The notes: generated by a model from the sequence alone, not told the origin. A DNA stretch of 64,000 bases from Hyphomicrobium_A sp965243865 (GCF_965243865.1 NZ_OZ251603.1:3162001-3226000), one strand, 5' to 3'. Shown: positions 27,095 through 35,634, counted from the stretch's first letter. Translations and numbers: made by a program.

Positions 27095-28341
27095 TCTCCG
27101 GCCTTCCAGCCATAGAGCCAATCGTATCGCGCCATGAGTCGCTCCGGCGGCGCGTAGCGCAGCACCAGGTTGCGCACCACCGCGGACGCGCCACCGAGAT
27201 GATAGATGCGTCCGTTGTTCCGCGAGGCATCGGCAACGCGGACGACGCGCGGACGCCGCATTCGCTGATACGAGCGCAGCGCCTGCGGAACGTTATCCGG
27301 TCTAAGTGCCAGCGCATCGGCAAGGGCGACTGCATCCTCCAGCGCCATCACCGCACCTTGCGCAAAGAACGGCATGACCGGATGCGCCGCGTCGCCCAGC
27401 AACGCGATGCGGCCGCGCGTCCATTCCCCGGGAACCGGCAGCGACTGCAGCGACCAGCGCTTCCATGCCGGCGCGCAGCGGATCAGAGCCTGCAGCGGGG
27501 CGGCGCAGGCGGGCATGTTTTGCGCCACCCAATCTGGCGCCACCGCCGCACTCCAATCGGTGTCGTGTCGGTCATCATCGAGTACGACGATGATCGCCAA
27601 CTCCGTCCCGCCCGAGACTGGATAATGCACGACGTGCGCCTGCGGAAACAGCCAGATCGTCACCTCGTTACGGAGAAAGTCCGCCGGTAGCTCTTCGCGC
27701 GCAATGACGCTACGCACCGCGCTCTTGCCTGAAAAGCGCGGCTTGCTGTCGTCGATCAACTTCGTGCGCAGACCGGACCAGACGCCATCCGCCGCGATCA
27801 GCGCAGAGCCGAAATGTGCTTCGCCCGCGTCGCTGGCAACGCAGACGCGCTGATCGTCGCTCGCCACCTGCGATGCGCCGAAGCCGAGCGACAATGAGAT
27901 CAGCGGATTGGCGCGTGCCGCGTCGGCCAGCACTGCGTGCAGGTCTTTTCTATGTGCCACCCAATAGGGTGCCCCGTGGCGTGCTGTGATCCATTCCCCG
28001 AGAGGCATCCGGGTGAGTTTCGCGCCGCTCGCCCCATCGCGCACGCTGAGCGCTTCTGGCTCGCCCACGCGTGCACGCAGCGCATCGGCGACGCCTAGAT
28101 GCTGCAGAATGCGCGTGCCGTTGGGGCCGAGCTGAATGCCGGCGCCTTCCTCGTGAAAAGCCGGACGCCGCTCGAGCACGTGCGAGGCGATGCCGCGTTG
28201 CGCCAATGCCAGCGCTGTCGACAACCCGCCGATACCACCGCCGGCAATCAGCACCCGATCGGCGCAGCCGCCGTCGTGCGCACGCGCCACCGCCGCCTCC
28301 GCGTTGGAATTCGCCAGAGGATCGAGCTGTGGAAGGGACAT
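27085..28341 (-). CDS. FAD-dependent aromatic monooxygenase (salicylate / 3-hydroxybenzoate hydroxylase type)
   Basis: 418 residues of a group A flavoprotein hydroxylase. The N-terminal FAD motif VLIAGGGIGGLSTALAL is at about 30-46. EEGAGIQLGPNGTRILQHLG, VAHRKDLHAVLADAA (DG-type region) and the second FAD motif LLGDAAHPVMPFFAQGA follow. It should add one oxygen atom to an aromatic acid using NAD(P)H. The precise substrate cannot be read. The zinc-finger gene lies 23 bp upstream on the same strand, and no ring-cleavage genes are nearby. Confidence 0.9.
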   Translation of the reverse strand: MSLPQLDPLANSNAEAAVARAHDGGCADRVLIAGGGIGGLSTALALAQRGIASHVLERRPAFHEEGAGIQLGPNGTRILQHLGVADALRARVGEPEALSVRDGASGAKLTRMPLGEWITARHGAPYWVAHRKDLHAVLADAARANPLISLSLGFGASQVASDDQRVCVASDAGEAHFGSALIAADGVWSGLRTKLIDDSKPRFSGKSAVRSVIAREELPADFLRNEVTIWLFPQAHVVHYPVSGGTELAIIVVLDDDRHDTDWSAAVAPDWVAQNMPACAAPLQALIRCAPAWKRWSLQSLPVPGEWTRGRIALLGDAAHPVMPFFAQGAVMALEDAVALADALALRPDNVPQALRSYQRMRRPRVVRVADASRNNGRIYHLGGASAVVRNLVLRYAPPERLMARYDWLYGWKAGDQV

Positions 28342-28364
28342 GGGTATTGCAGCGTGCGAGCCCG

Positions 28365-28616
28365 CTAGGCCGCATCCTCGACGAGATTGACGATCGCGCC
28401 CGCCGGATCACTCTCGTCGGCGGCGAGCCGCGGATCGTAGATATAAAGCGTCGAGCAGTAGGGGCAGAGGATCTGACCGTCGCCACCCATGTCGAGATAG
28501 ACGTGCGGATGATCGAACGGCGGCCGGGCACCCATGCAGTTGAGTTCGCGCACGCCGATGAAGATCTTCTCCACGCCCTGATCGTTGGCGAGGTGGGGGA
28601 CGGGGCTGGAGGCCAT
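28365..28616 (-). CDS. small zinc-finger (zf-CHCC) protein
   Basis: The ATG at 28616 (MASSPVPHLAND) yields 83 residues. The C-terminal half shows ELNCMGARPPFDHPHVYLDMG and QILCPYCSTLYIYD, giving Cys, His and a C-x2-C set as in the zf-CHCC family of NDUFS6-like zinc proteins. Upstream starts add only a weak leader. It is conserved in alphaproteobacteria, where its exact role is unknown. Confidence 0.88.
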   Translation of the reverse strand: MASSPVPHLANDQGVEKIFIGVRELNCMGARPPFDHPHVYLDMGGDGQILCPYCSTLYIYDPRLAADESDPAGAIVNLVEDAA

Positions 28617-28726
28617 TGATTTGCCCTGCAGTTCTTGATGTGCTGGCGGGACCATAGCGCCGGCCGGTGGCAAATGATAGGGGTGCGCGCGATGGCAAAA
28701 GCGCGCTCCGCGTGAGGAACCGAACG

Positions 28727-29479
28727 GTGCAGAAATTCAGCTCGGACGGCGTCGAAATCGCCTACATCGACGAGGGCGAGGGGGACCCGGTCCTCCTCAT
28801 TCACGGCTTCGCTTCCAACGTCTCGACCAATTGGGGCGAGACCGGCTGGGTGAAGTTGCTGACCAATGCCGGTTTCCGCGTCATCGCCTACGACAACCGC
28901 GGCCACGGTCACAGCGCCAAGCTCTACAATCTCACCGACTACGGCGCGCCGCTCATGGCGGAGGATGCTCGCCGTCTTCTCGATCATCTCGGCGTCGAGA
29001 AAGCGCACGTGGTCGGCTACTCGATGGGCGCGCGCATCGCGGCCTTTCTCGCCATCGCCCACCCGCAGCGGGTGCATTCGCTCACCTTCGGCGGGCTCGG
29101 CATCAACATGGTGCGTGGCGTCGCCGGCACCGGTCCTGTAGCGCAGGCACTGGAAGCGCCGACCATCGATGACGTGACGCATCCGACCGCGCGTACCTTC
29201 CGCGCCTTCGCCGAGCAGACGAAAAGCGACCTCAAAGCGCTCGCCGCCTGCATTCGCTCATCGCGCGCCCGCATAACACCCGAGGCGGTGGGGGAACTCC
29301 GCTGCCCGGTGCTTGTGGTTGTGGGGGAGAGGGATGTCATCGGCGGCCCGGCCGAGGCTCTCGCCGCCCTGATACCGGGCGCGCGTGCTGTGATGCTGCC
29401 CGACCGCGATCACATGAAGACCGTCGGCGACAAGCTGTTCAAGCAGGCGGTTCTGGAGTTCTTGGCAGAGCAGTCCTAA
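28727..29479 (+). CDS. alpha/beta-hydrolase fold protein
   Basis: The GTG at 28727 (MQKFSSDGVEIAYID) is favoured by GAGGAA seven bases upstream over the GTG at 28667. The 250-residue product has the oxyanion strand VLLIHGFASNVSTNW, the nucleophile elbow GYSMGAR, the acid near VLVVVGERDVIGGPAE and the His in DRDHMKTVG, so the catalytic triad is complete. The substrate is unknown. It is divergent from the zinc-finger gene. Confidence 0.88.
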   Translation: MQKFSSDGVEIAYIDEGEGDPVLLIHGFASNVSTNWGETGWVKLLTNAGFRVIAYDNRGHGHSAKLYNLTDYGAPLMAEDARRLLDHLGVEKAHVVGYSMGARIAAFLAIAHPQRVHSLTFGGLGINMVRGVAGTGPVAQALEAPTIDDVTHPTARTFRAFAEQTKSDLKALAACIRSSRARITPEAVGELRCPVLVVVGERDVIGGPAEALAALIPGARAVMLPDRDHMKTVGDKLFKQAVLEFLAEQS

Positions 29480-29884
29480 TCGGCGATCCGACAGGCCCGC
29501 ATACGAGGCCCCGGCGACCGGCACCGGAATCTCGAAAGACAAACGCGGGGTTGCCATGAGATCGGCGGCCGATCAATGCCGGGGCCAAGACGCAGTACAC
29601 ACCCAGATTTGCGACACATACGCATTACGAATTGGCCACTGCCTGGGGGCCTGGATTGCTCCAGACACCCAATACTTAACAAGCCAAAGGTGACAGGTCT
29701 GCATACGTTGCAGCAATCGCGGCATTCCAGCTGTGGATAACTTTTGCTGGGGCGTTGTCTCGTTCTGCCCTGTCTGATCGCGCCGCTTTTGAGTCGTAAT
29801 GGCGCCCGAATGCCCTGGCTCTATGCGGCTGGGAAAGATGGCAGATTCACAATTCGTTAGGGTTACCGCGGTTAGCGTCCCACC
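29480..29884. other. 405-bp intergenic stretch without a convincing gene
   Basis: No frame in this stretch has coding character in either direction. Its base composition is somewhat less GC-rich than the flanks. A single perfect DnaA-box sequence (TGTGGATAA at 29732-29740) is present, which chance alone can explain. The promoter of the extensin-like gene should be at its right end. Confidence 0.6.
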
Positions 29885-30556
29885 ATGCCATCCGTCCCGT
29901 TGCGCGTAGCTTTTGGCATTCTTGTCCCCGTGCTGCTCACTGGCTGTGGCGGCACTGGCCAATCCTTTATTGCCAAGGACGAACCCTGGCGGGCGATCGA
30001 GGAGCGCGCGTGCCTCGCCTCCGGAGCGGTTCGCGAAAGCCCCTTCGTCAAGACCAAGCTGTCGCTCGGCGGACCGAGCGCGTGCGGCGCCGAGCGCCCC
30101 TTCGAGATGGCTGCCGCCGACGGTGGCCGCGTCACCCTGAGCCCTGTCGCCTACCTGCGCTGCCCGATGATCCCCCAGGTCAACAACTGGGTCGTCAATA
30201 CGATCGGGCCCGCTGCGCGCCGCATCTACGGCGTGCCGTTGGCGCAGCTCAGCATCGCGGGTTCATACGCGTGCCGGCCAATCAATCACGCCAGCGGTTC
30301 GATCTTGTCGGAGCATGGACACGCCAACGCGCTCGACGTCTCCGGCTTCGTCCTCGCCGACGGTCGCCGCATCTCGGTGAAGCGGGGCTGGCGCGGCGAT
30401 TACCGCGAACGTACGTTCTTACGCGCTGTGCACGCTGGCGCCTGCCAGGAGTTCACCACGGTGCTTGGTCCCAACTACAACTCGCTGCACGCCGACCACT
30501 TCCACGTCGATCTTGCGCGCCGCGGTTCGGATGGCCTGAAGACTGTTTGCAAATAG
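29885..30556 (+). CDS. extensin-like C-terminal domain lipoprotein
   Basis: 223 residues. The start MPSVPLRVAFGILVPVLLTGCGG has a lipobox (LLTGC), so the product is probably a lipoprotein. The bacterial extensin-like domain follows: RCPMIPQVNNWVVNTI, SYACRPINHASGS, SEHGHANALDVSGFVLADG and LHADHFHVDLARRG. The paired His/Asp motifs resemble the metal site of M15 peptidases, so a role in wall or surface-polymer cleavage is plausible. Monocistronic. Confidence 0.88.
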   Translation: MPSVPLRVAFGILVPVLLTGCGGTGQSFIAKDEPWRAIEERACLASGAVRESPFVKTKLSLGGPSACGAERPFEMAAADGGRVTLSPVAYLRCPMIPQVNNWVVNTIGPAARRIYGVPLAQLSIAGSYACRPINHASGSILSEHGHANALDVSGFVLADGRRISVKRGWRGDYRERTFLRAVHAGACQEFTTVLGPNYNSLHADHFHVDLARRGSDGLKTVCK

Positions 30557-30595
30557 CGGGATGGGATAGAGCCTCATGCGCGATCGCGTTGAGGT

Positions 30596-30733
30596 TCAAT
30601 CGTCATCCTCGTCGCCGCAGTCGACGGGAAATTCCATGTCGGCTTCCCAGCAGACGAAGTCCTGTTGGATCCGCTGCACGACTGGCGGCACGGCCAGTGC
30701 GCCAAACACGATTGCGAGAAGCACCAGGCGCAT
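30596..30733 (-). CDS. 45-residue exported or membrane-anchored micro-protein, unknown
   Basis: ATG at 30733 and TGA at 30596-30598. The product starts MRLVLLAIVFGALAVPPVV, a signal or anchor helix, and ends with an acidic run CGDEDDD; two Cys are present (FVCWEADMEFPVDCG). The hydrophobic head, the balanced acidic tail and the tight fit between neighbours argue for a real gene. It shares its direction with the secreted protein gene 43 bp upstream. No family is recognised. Confidence 0.5.
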   Translation of the reverse strand: MRLVLLAIVFGALAVPPVVQRIQQDFVCWEADMEFPVDCGDEDDD

Positions 30734-30776
30734 GCGGCACCTACCCACACGTTGCGGCGCTGCACGCTAGCCCATT

Positions 30777-31391
30777 TCAGCGGGTGCGGCCAGCGCGCGC
30801 AAGCGCAGACGGCTCCCCGGCCGACGCCGACCGGGCGCGTTTGGCGGCGAAATACTTCTGTGCCTGATCGATGTCTGTTGCCGCCATGTCGGCGACCGAA
30901 GTTGCCCGCAATTCGCGCATCTGTTCGACGTCGGTATCGCCCAGCTTCACGTGCTGCGCGTACTGCATGGCGACGAGGCCACGCCCATCGGCGGCCGGAG
31001 CATATTTGAAGACGTTGAATTCCATCACGTCGCTGCCGGGCGCCCAGGTGAGAAAATCGATGATCGCCTCTCCCTTGTCGTTGGTCACGATGGCGTAGTT
31101 GGCGTCCTTGTTATGCTCTTTGACTGCCTTTCCTACGGCTTCAACCGCCGTGACCGGGTCGACGTTCATCTCCGGATACGAATAGAACGCAAAGAGCTTC
31201 GACCAGTTGTCGACGCTCTCGCCCGGAAGGGTGAACTCCGCAAGCCCGTTCCCCGGCTGCCCGTCAGGCAGCGCGCGCTGGTCCTCGAAGCCGAGCGAAT
31301 ACGTCTCGTTCCCGAACTCGACGCTCGGCGTGTCCGCCGCCATCGCGATGGACGACAATGCAAACAGCGCAGCGACGATCACAACGCGCAT
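30777..31391 (-). CDS. secreted protein of unknown function
   Basis: From the ATG at 31391 the product is 204 residues and begins MRVVIVAALFALSSIAMAADT, a signal peptide cut after AMA. The mature protein shows alternating strands and helices (VEFGNETYSLGFED, NWSKLFAFYSYPEMN, AIIDFLTWAPGSDVMEFNVF) and ends in a basic, Ala-rich tail. It is probably periplasmic. No known domain is recognised. The 75-residue protein gene lies 11 bp upstream on the same strand. Confidence 0.75.
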   Translation of the reverse strand: MRVVIVAALFALSSIAMAADTPSVEFGNETYSLGFEDQRALPDGQPGNGLAEFTLPGESVDNWSKLFAFYSYPEMNVDPVTAVEAVGKAVKEHNKDANYAIVTNDKGEAIIDFLTWAPGSDVMEFNVFKYAPAADGRGLVAMQYAQHVKLGDTDVEQMRELRATSVADMAATDIDQAQKYFAAKRARSASAGEPSALARAGRTR

Positions 31392-31402
31392 GATGCGCTC
31401 CT

Positions 31403-31630
31403 TCACGCTTGAGATGAGTTGATCACACGGGCGAGCTGCCAAGCCGACACCACACGGTCGAACGGCTCTGCGTCGCAGCGGATGCGATAGAGCGTGGCGC
31501 CGTCGTCGAGCATCAGCAGCTGTTCGATGCGATATGACACCTCAGGCGCCATATGACCGGTCTCGAGCCCAGCGAACTGCGCACCCGCGAACTGAACCAA
31601 AGCTCCGATTTCCAGCTCAAATCGTGCCAT
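31403..31630 (-). CDS. 75-residue hypothetical protein
   Basis: The ATG at 31630 with GAGGAA five bases before it is preferred over the frame's first codon at 31660. The product (MARFELEIGALVQFAG..., then YRIEQLLMLDDGATLYRIRC) is predicted to be a small beta-barrel-like cytosolic domain. Conserved small proteins of this type occur in Hyphomicrobiales without known function. It precedes the secreted-protein gene by 11 bp. Confidence 0.7.
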   Translation of the reverse strand: MARFELEIGALVQFAGAQFAGLETGHMAPEVSYRIEQLLMLDDGATLYRIRCDAEPFDRVVSAWQLARVINSSQA

Positions 31631-31786
31631 GCCCGTTCCTCGCATCCCCGGGGCGCCCAATCGGAGAAGCGTAGGGCGGTCACGCTGAAGGACGCGTGTG
31701 GATCATCGAGACAATTGGATGAAGATTGTTAGCCGTCGGGCAACAGACCATTGCGGCGGGGCGCGGTAACTTTTTTCGCGGTGCGG

Positions 31787-31810
31787 CGAACCAACGGTTA
31801 CACTGGTTCG
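31787..31810. promoter_or_regulatory. inverted repeat in the egtB upstream region
   Basis: CGAACCA and TGGTTCG pair perfectly across a 10-base spacer, about 80 bases before the egtB start in the 259-bp divergent gap. The size and position suit an operator for egtBD or for the divergent small gene. No regulator can be assigned. Confidence 0.4.
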
Positions 31811-31889
31811 TTAGCAAGTAACTCGCCCTGCGCGGCATCGCGCCATCCATTGGCGGTGTCAGACCCCAACGAAAATCTAGAGGCTCCCT

Positions 31890-33194
31890 GTGCTTTCAAC
31901 GCTCTCGGTCGAAAAGACCGCATTTCCGCGCTCTAGCAAGCGTCAGGGCGATTTGTACGAGCGCCTGCTTTCCAGCCGAAATCTATCGCTCTCGCTTGCG
32001 GCACCTTTGTCCGACGAAGACCAAGTTGTTCAGTCGATGGATGATGCCAGCCCCACCAAGTGGCACCTCGCCCACACCACCTGGTTCTACGAGTCGTTCA
32101 TCCTGAAGCCGACGCTGTCGGACTATCGCGAGTTCTCACCCGACTTCGAGTATTGCTTCAATTCATACTACGAGAGCAAAGGCGACCGTCATCCGCGCGC
32201 CCGGCGCGGACTGTTGACGCGCCCGTCTGTCGCCCAAGTGCGGGAATACCGCGCCCACGTCGATGCCGCGCTTGCGCGTCTGTTCGACGAGGGCGTTGTC
32301 GACGCCTCGCCCGATCCGTTGGCCGCGCTGATCGAGCTCGGCATCAATCACGAGCAGCAGCATCAAGAGCTTCTGCTGACCGACATTCTTAGCCTGTTCG
32401 CCGCTGAGCCGCTGCGCCCGGCCTACCGGCAATCGCAAACTCTTGCCCAGTCGTCCGCCATCGACCTGGAGTTCATTCCTTTCTCTGGCGGCATACACGC
32501 GATAGGCCACGACGGCGCTGGGTTTTCCTACGACAACGAGGGGCCGCGCCACGAAGCGCTGCTCTACCCATATCGCCTTGCCAATCGCTGCGTGACCAAT
32601 GCCGAGTGGCTCTCCTTCATGGAGGATGGCGGCTATCGCGATCCACTGCTGTGGCTCGCCGATGGCTGGTCGACGATCAAGGTGCAGGGATGGACGGCGC
32701 CCCTTTACTGGGAGCAGCGCGACGGCGTCTGGCACCAGATGACGCTCGAAGGATTGCGGCCAGTCGATCTCGAACGCCCGGTGACCCACATCAGCTATTA
32801 CGAGGCCAATGCCTTTGCGACTTGGGCCGGTAAGCGTCTGCCGACAGAGTTCGAGTGGGAAGCGGCGACTTCCGGCTATCCCGTTGAAGGCAACGATCTC
32901 GGCGCCGAAACTTTGCGCCCATGCGGGGCGCAGGCCGCGCCGGGCCGCCTCGCCCAGCTCTTCGGCGACGTGTGGGAATGGACATCAAGCGCCTACCTGC
33001 CATACCCCGGCTATCGCCCTGCGCCGGGCGCAGTCGGTGAATACAACGGCAAGTTCATGGTCAGCCAGAACGTGCTCCGCGGCGGTTCTTGTGCAACCCC
33101 GCCGGGCCACATTCGCACCAGCTACCGCAACTTCTTTTACCCGCACCAGCGCTGGCAGTTCACCGGCGTGCGCCTTGCTGAGGATGACGCATGA
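31890..33194 (+). CDS. egtB: ergothioneine sulfoxide synthase EgtB
   Basis: 434 residues from a GTG. EgtB is an iron enzyme that joins hercynine to a thiol donor with O2 to form the sulfoxide. The N-terminal DinB-like part carries the Fe ligands in KWHLAHTTWFYESF and INHEQQHQELLLTDI (His and His-x3-His pattern). The C-terminal formylglycine-enzyme-like part has GGIHAIGHDG, ITYE-type YYEANAFATWAGKRLPTEFEWE and VWEWTSSAYLPYPGY. It overlaps egtD by 4 nt. Neither egtA, egtC nor egtE is present. Confidence 0.94.
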   Translation: MLSTLSVEKTAFPRSSKRQGDLYERLLSSRNLSLSLAAPLSDEDQVVQSMDDASPTKWHLAHTTWFYESFILKPTLSDYREFSPDFEYCFNSYYESKGDRHPRARRGLLTRPSVAQVREYRAHVDAALARLFDEGVVDASPDPLAALIELGINHEQQHQELLLTDILSLFAAEPLRPAYRQSQTLAQSSAIDLEFIPFSGGIHAIGHDGAGFSYDNEGPRHEALLYPYRLANRCVTNAEWLSFMEDGGYRDPLLWLADGWSTIKVQGWTAPLYWEQRDGVWHQMTLEGLRPVDLERPVTHISYYEANAFATWAGKRLPTEFEWEAATSGYPVEGNDLGAETLRPCGAQAAPGRLAQLFGDVWEWTSSAYLPYPGYRPAPGAVGEYNGKFMVSQNVLRGGSCATPPGHIRTSYRNFFYPHQRWQFTGVRLAEDDA

Positions 33195-34201
33195 ACCTCG
33201 ACGACGACTACGGCCTCGACGCCGCCACTGATGCACGTGACGCCGAAGCTGAGGCATTCCTGTGCGATATCCACGGCGAACCGAGCGAGTTCGCCACCGC
33301 CCTCGTCAGCGGTCTGTCGAAGCGCAACAAGGCTATCCCGTGCCGCTTCTTCTACGATGCCGAGGGCAGCCGCCTCTTCGAGCAGATCACCAGCCTCCCC
33401 GAATACTATCCCACGCGTACCGAGACGGGCATCCTGCGCGCGCACGCGACGCATCTTTCCCAGCTTGTTCCTCCCGGTGCCGTGCTGATCGAATTCGGGT
33501 CCGGCTCGAGCACCAAGACCGAGTTGCTGCTCGCCGAAATGGACGATCTCCATGCCTACGTGCCGATCGACATCAGCCCAGCAGCGCTCGATGATGCCCG
33601 CGCACGCATTGCGGAGCGCTTTCCGCGCCTGCGCGTCACACCCGTCGTTGGCGATTTCTCGCGGCCGCTGCCGCTACCCGCGGCGATCGCCGGGCACGCC
33701 CGCGTCGGCTTTTTTCCCGGCTCGACGATCGGCAACCTCGCCGAGGCGGATGCCGTCGCGTTGCTGACCAGCATGCGCGCCATCCTCGGCAAGGGGGCAA
33801 TCCTCATCATCGGCGCTGATTTGAAGAAGGACGTGCGCCGCCTCATCGCCGCATACGATGATGCGGAAGGCGTGACTGCCGCGTTCAATCTCAACCTGCT
33901 GCGGCGTGCCAACCGCGAGCTGGGTGCGGATTTCGACCCGGGCGCCTTCTCTCATCTCGCCACCTACGACGTGCGCCACGGCCGGATCGATATGCATCTC
34001 GTCAGCGGACGCGCCCAGACGGTGAACGTCCTCGGCCACAGGTTCCGCTTTGCCGACGGTGAGCGCATCCACACGGAGCACTCGCATAAGTACGATATCG
34101 CCGGTTTCGCTGCCCTGGTGCAGCGGGCGGGATGGCAGTCGCGCGAGGTTCTGACCGACCCTGAGAACCTGTTCAGCGTGCACATTCTCACGGCCTCATA
34201 G
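33191..34201 (+). CDS. egtD: L-histidine N-alpha-methyltransferase EgtD
   Basis: 336 residues. SAM-dependent enzyme that trimethylates histidine to hercynine, the first step of ergothioneine synthesis. Visible blocks are KAIPCRFFYDAEGSRLFEQI, LPEYYPTRTE, the SAM motif VLIEFGSGSSTKTELLL, YVPIDISPAALD, FFPGSTIGNL and GADLKKDVRRL. It ends with HIEHSHKYD-like THTEHSHKYDIA (His-binding region). Coupled to egtB through ATGA; 33 bp before the TetR gene. Confidence 0.95.
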   Translation: MNLDDDYGLDAATDARDAEAEAFLCDIHGEPSEFATALVSGLSKRNKAIPCRFFYDAEGSRLFEQITSLPEYYPTRTETGILRAHATHLSQLVPPGAVLIEFGSGSSTKTELLLAEMDDLHAYVPIDISPAALDDARARIAERFPRLRVTPVVGDFSRPLPLPAAIAGHARVGFFPGSTIGNLAEADAVALLTSMRAILGKGAILIIGADLKKDVRRLIAAYDDAEGVTAAFNLNLLRRANRELGADFDPGAFSHLATYDVRHGRIDMHLVSGRAQTVNVLGHRFRFADGERIHTEHSHKYDIAGFAALVQRAGWQSREVLTDPENLFSVHILTAS

Positions 34202-34234
34202 CTCTCCAGCCACGAATTGCGCTAAAAGCGCGCC

Positions 34235-34876
34235 ATGACATGGCACAAGGACGGCCCGGGCTCGCGCCGCGGCTATCATCACGGAAATCTGCGCGAAGCG
34301 CTCATCGCCGCCGCGCTCGATCTCATATCCAAGAAGGGGCCGGCCGGCTTCACCTTCGCCGATGCCGCGCGCGCAGCCGGCGTCAGTCCAGCCGCCCCGT
34401 ATCGCCATTTCCGCGACCGCGACGCGCTGATGGCCGACATCGCGCGCCGCGGCTTTGATGCATTTGCCGAGGCGTTGTTGCGAGCGTGGGATGACGGCAA
34501 GCCGACGCCGCGCTCAGCATTCGAACGCGTCGGCCGCGCCTATCTGGAGTTCGCCGCCAAGGAGCCGGCCCAGTTCTCGGCGATGTTCGAAAGCGGCGTA
34601 CCGCTCAACGATTATCCGGAGGTTCGTGAAGCCGGGGATCGTGCATTCAACGTGTTGCGTCAGGCATGTGAGGCGGTCGCAGCAACCATGCCGAAGGAGA
34701 AGCGTCCTCCCTCGTTGATGATGGCGCTGCACATCTGGTCTCTCAGCCATGGCATCGCATCGCTGTTTGGCAGAGGCGATGCTGCGCGACGCACGATTCC
34801 GATGTCGCCCGACGATCTGTTGGAAGCTGCAGTGCTCATCTATCTCGACGGTCTTGGCGTTCCCGCCGACAAGTAG
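34235..34876 (+). CDS. TetR/AcrR-family transcriptional regulator
   Basis: 213 residues. The N-terminal HTH (about 12-60) reads GYHHGNLREALIAAALDLI, GFTFADAARAAGVSPAAPYRHF and DRDALMADIARRGF. The C-terminal ligand domain holds the WHG-type region (LMMALHIWSLSHGIASLFG) found in this TetR subgroup. It follows egtD by 33 bp and may be transcribed with it. Its target is not visible. Confidence 0.92.
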   Translation: MTWHKDGPGSRRGYHHGNLREALIAAALDLISKKGPAGFTFADAARAAGVSPAAPYRHFRDRDALMADIARRGFDAFAEALLRAWDDGKPTPRSAFERVGRAYLEFAAKEPAQFSAMFESGVPLNDYPEVREAGDRAFNVLRQACEAVAATMPKEKRPPSLMMALHIWSLSHGIASLFGRGDAARRTIPMSPDDLLEAAVLIYLDGLGVPADK

Positions 34877-34878
34877 AT

Positions 34879-34904
34879 GCGTCACGACGAACGATGCGTG
34901 ACGC
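34879..34904 (+). terminator. hairpin after the egtBD-tetR unit
   Basis: GCGTCAC and GTGACGC form a perfect 7-bp stem with a 12-base loop, 2 bases past the TetR stop. No T-run follows, so it is a weak candidate. Confidence 0.4.
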
Positions 34905-34977
34905 AATGCGTGCTCTCTGAGCAAAACCGATGTATAGCAATTGATCTCTCATTCATTGACACAGATGGATTGAACTC

Positions 34978-35202
34978 ATGGCAGCTAACGAGAAGACATC
35001 GGCAGCAGTTGCAAAGATCGCATCGAAGGCGTTGAAGTCGCCTGCATCGCTCACTCCCGCCGAGATCAAGAAGCTTGCAGCGTCTGCGCTCACGCAGGCT
35101 GCCGACAAACCGGCGAAGCCGGTGAAGAAGAAAAAGTCGCCGGTGAAGCGCAAGGTCGCCGCCAAGAAAGTGAAGCGCAAGGCCGTCAAGAAGAAGCGCT
35201 GA
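34978..35202 (+). CDS. small Lys/Ala-rich basic protein, histone H1-like tail
   Basis: 74 residues. The first half (MAANEKTSAAVAKIASKALK, SLTPAEIKKLAASALTQ) is a two-helix region. The second half is almost only Lys, Pro, Ala and Arg (KPVKKKKSPVKRKVAAKKVK), as in H1-like bacterial chromatin proteins. It probably binds DNA or RNA nonspecifically. A GC-rich hairpin follows 9 bases after the stop. It is not an HU/IHF protein, since that fold is absent. Confidence 0.7.
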   Translation: MAANEKTSAAVAKIASKALKSPASLTPAEIKKLAASALTQAADKPAKPVKKKKSPVKRKVAAKKVKRKAVKKKR

Positions 35203-35211
35203 TGTTATGAG

Positions 35212-35236
35212 ACGGCGGCGCGTGCGGCGCCGCCGT
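35212..35236 (+). terminator. GC-rich hairpin terminator after the basic protein gene
   Basis: ACGGCGGCGC and GCGCCGCCGT form a perfect 10-bp stem with a 5-base loop, followed by TCTCTC. It starts 9 bases after the stop codon and most likely ends that transcript. Confidence 0.75.
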
Positions 35237-35634
35237 TCTCTCATCGGCGTAGCAACGATCGTTTGTCTCTCCCATGCTCTCGTCGAGAGGGAGAGCACTT
35301 CAGGTTCGCTCTACCGCGTCGCCTACGGGCGGTACTCATCAGTTGCGGCACCAATGTCGCGCCGGCCCTTCCTCCACGTTTGATGGCTGACGAGCGTCCA
35401 GCATTGGGGCGATTGCTTCCGCGCATGCGCTGCTCCGACGTGGGACGTCTGGCGCTACGGGCCACGGCGCACCATGTGTAGCGAGAGCGCGGCCTCGGGT
35501 TGCCGCCCACTTCAAGCCAACCCGTCTCAGGCCTAAATCCGGCGTTCCAATTTTTCCGAGCGCGCCTCTTGACGGGCTCCCGGCCACCTGCCAACTATGT
35601 AAATGTGATAAACATTCACATGGAGAGACCTTCA
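35237..35634. other. 398-bp intergenic stretch, promoter region of the DUF2852 pair
   Basis: Short frames exist on both strands but none shows a ribosome site or family-like protein sequence. The right end must hold the promoter and leader of the DUF2852 gene. A somewhat AT-richer patch (TAAATGTGATAAACATTCAC) lies about 30 bases before its start. Nothing else is recognised. Confidence 0.55.

Noticed and set aside
27950..29182. 410-residue frame spanning the monooxygenase, zinc-finger and hydrolase genes
   Set aside because: It crosses three well-supported genes in shadow frames and has no coherent domain.
29732..29740. Perfect DnaA box sequence, considered as part of an origin or titration site
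   Set aside because: It is a single 9-base match with no cluster, no AT-rich unwinding region and no dnaA/dnaN/repABC gene nearby. Roughly one match per 130 kb of single strand is expected by chance.
29573..29962. 129-residue frame on the minus strand in the 29480-29884 gap
   Set aside because: Its composition is not protein-like, it has no ribosome site, and it runs into the extensin-like gene's start. It was treated as non-coding.
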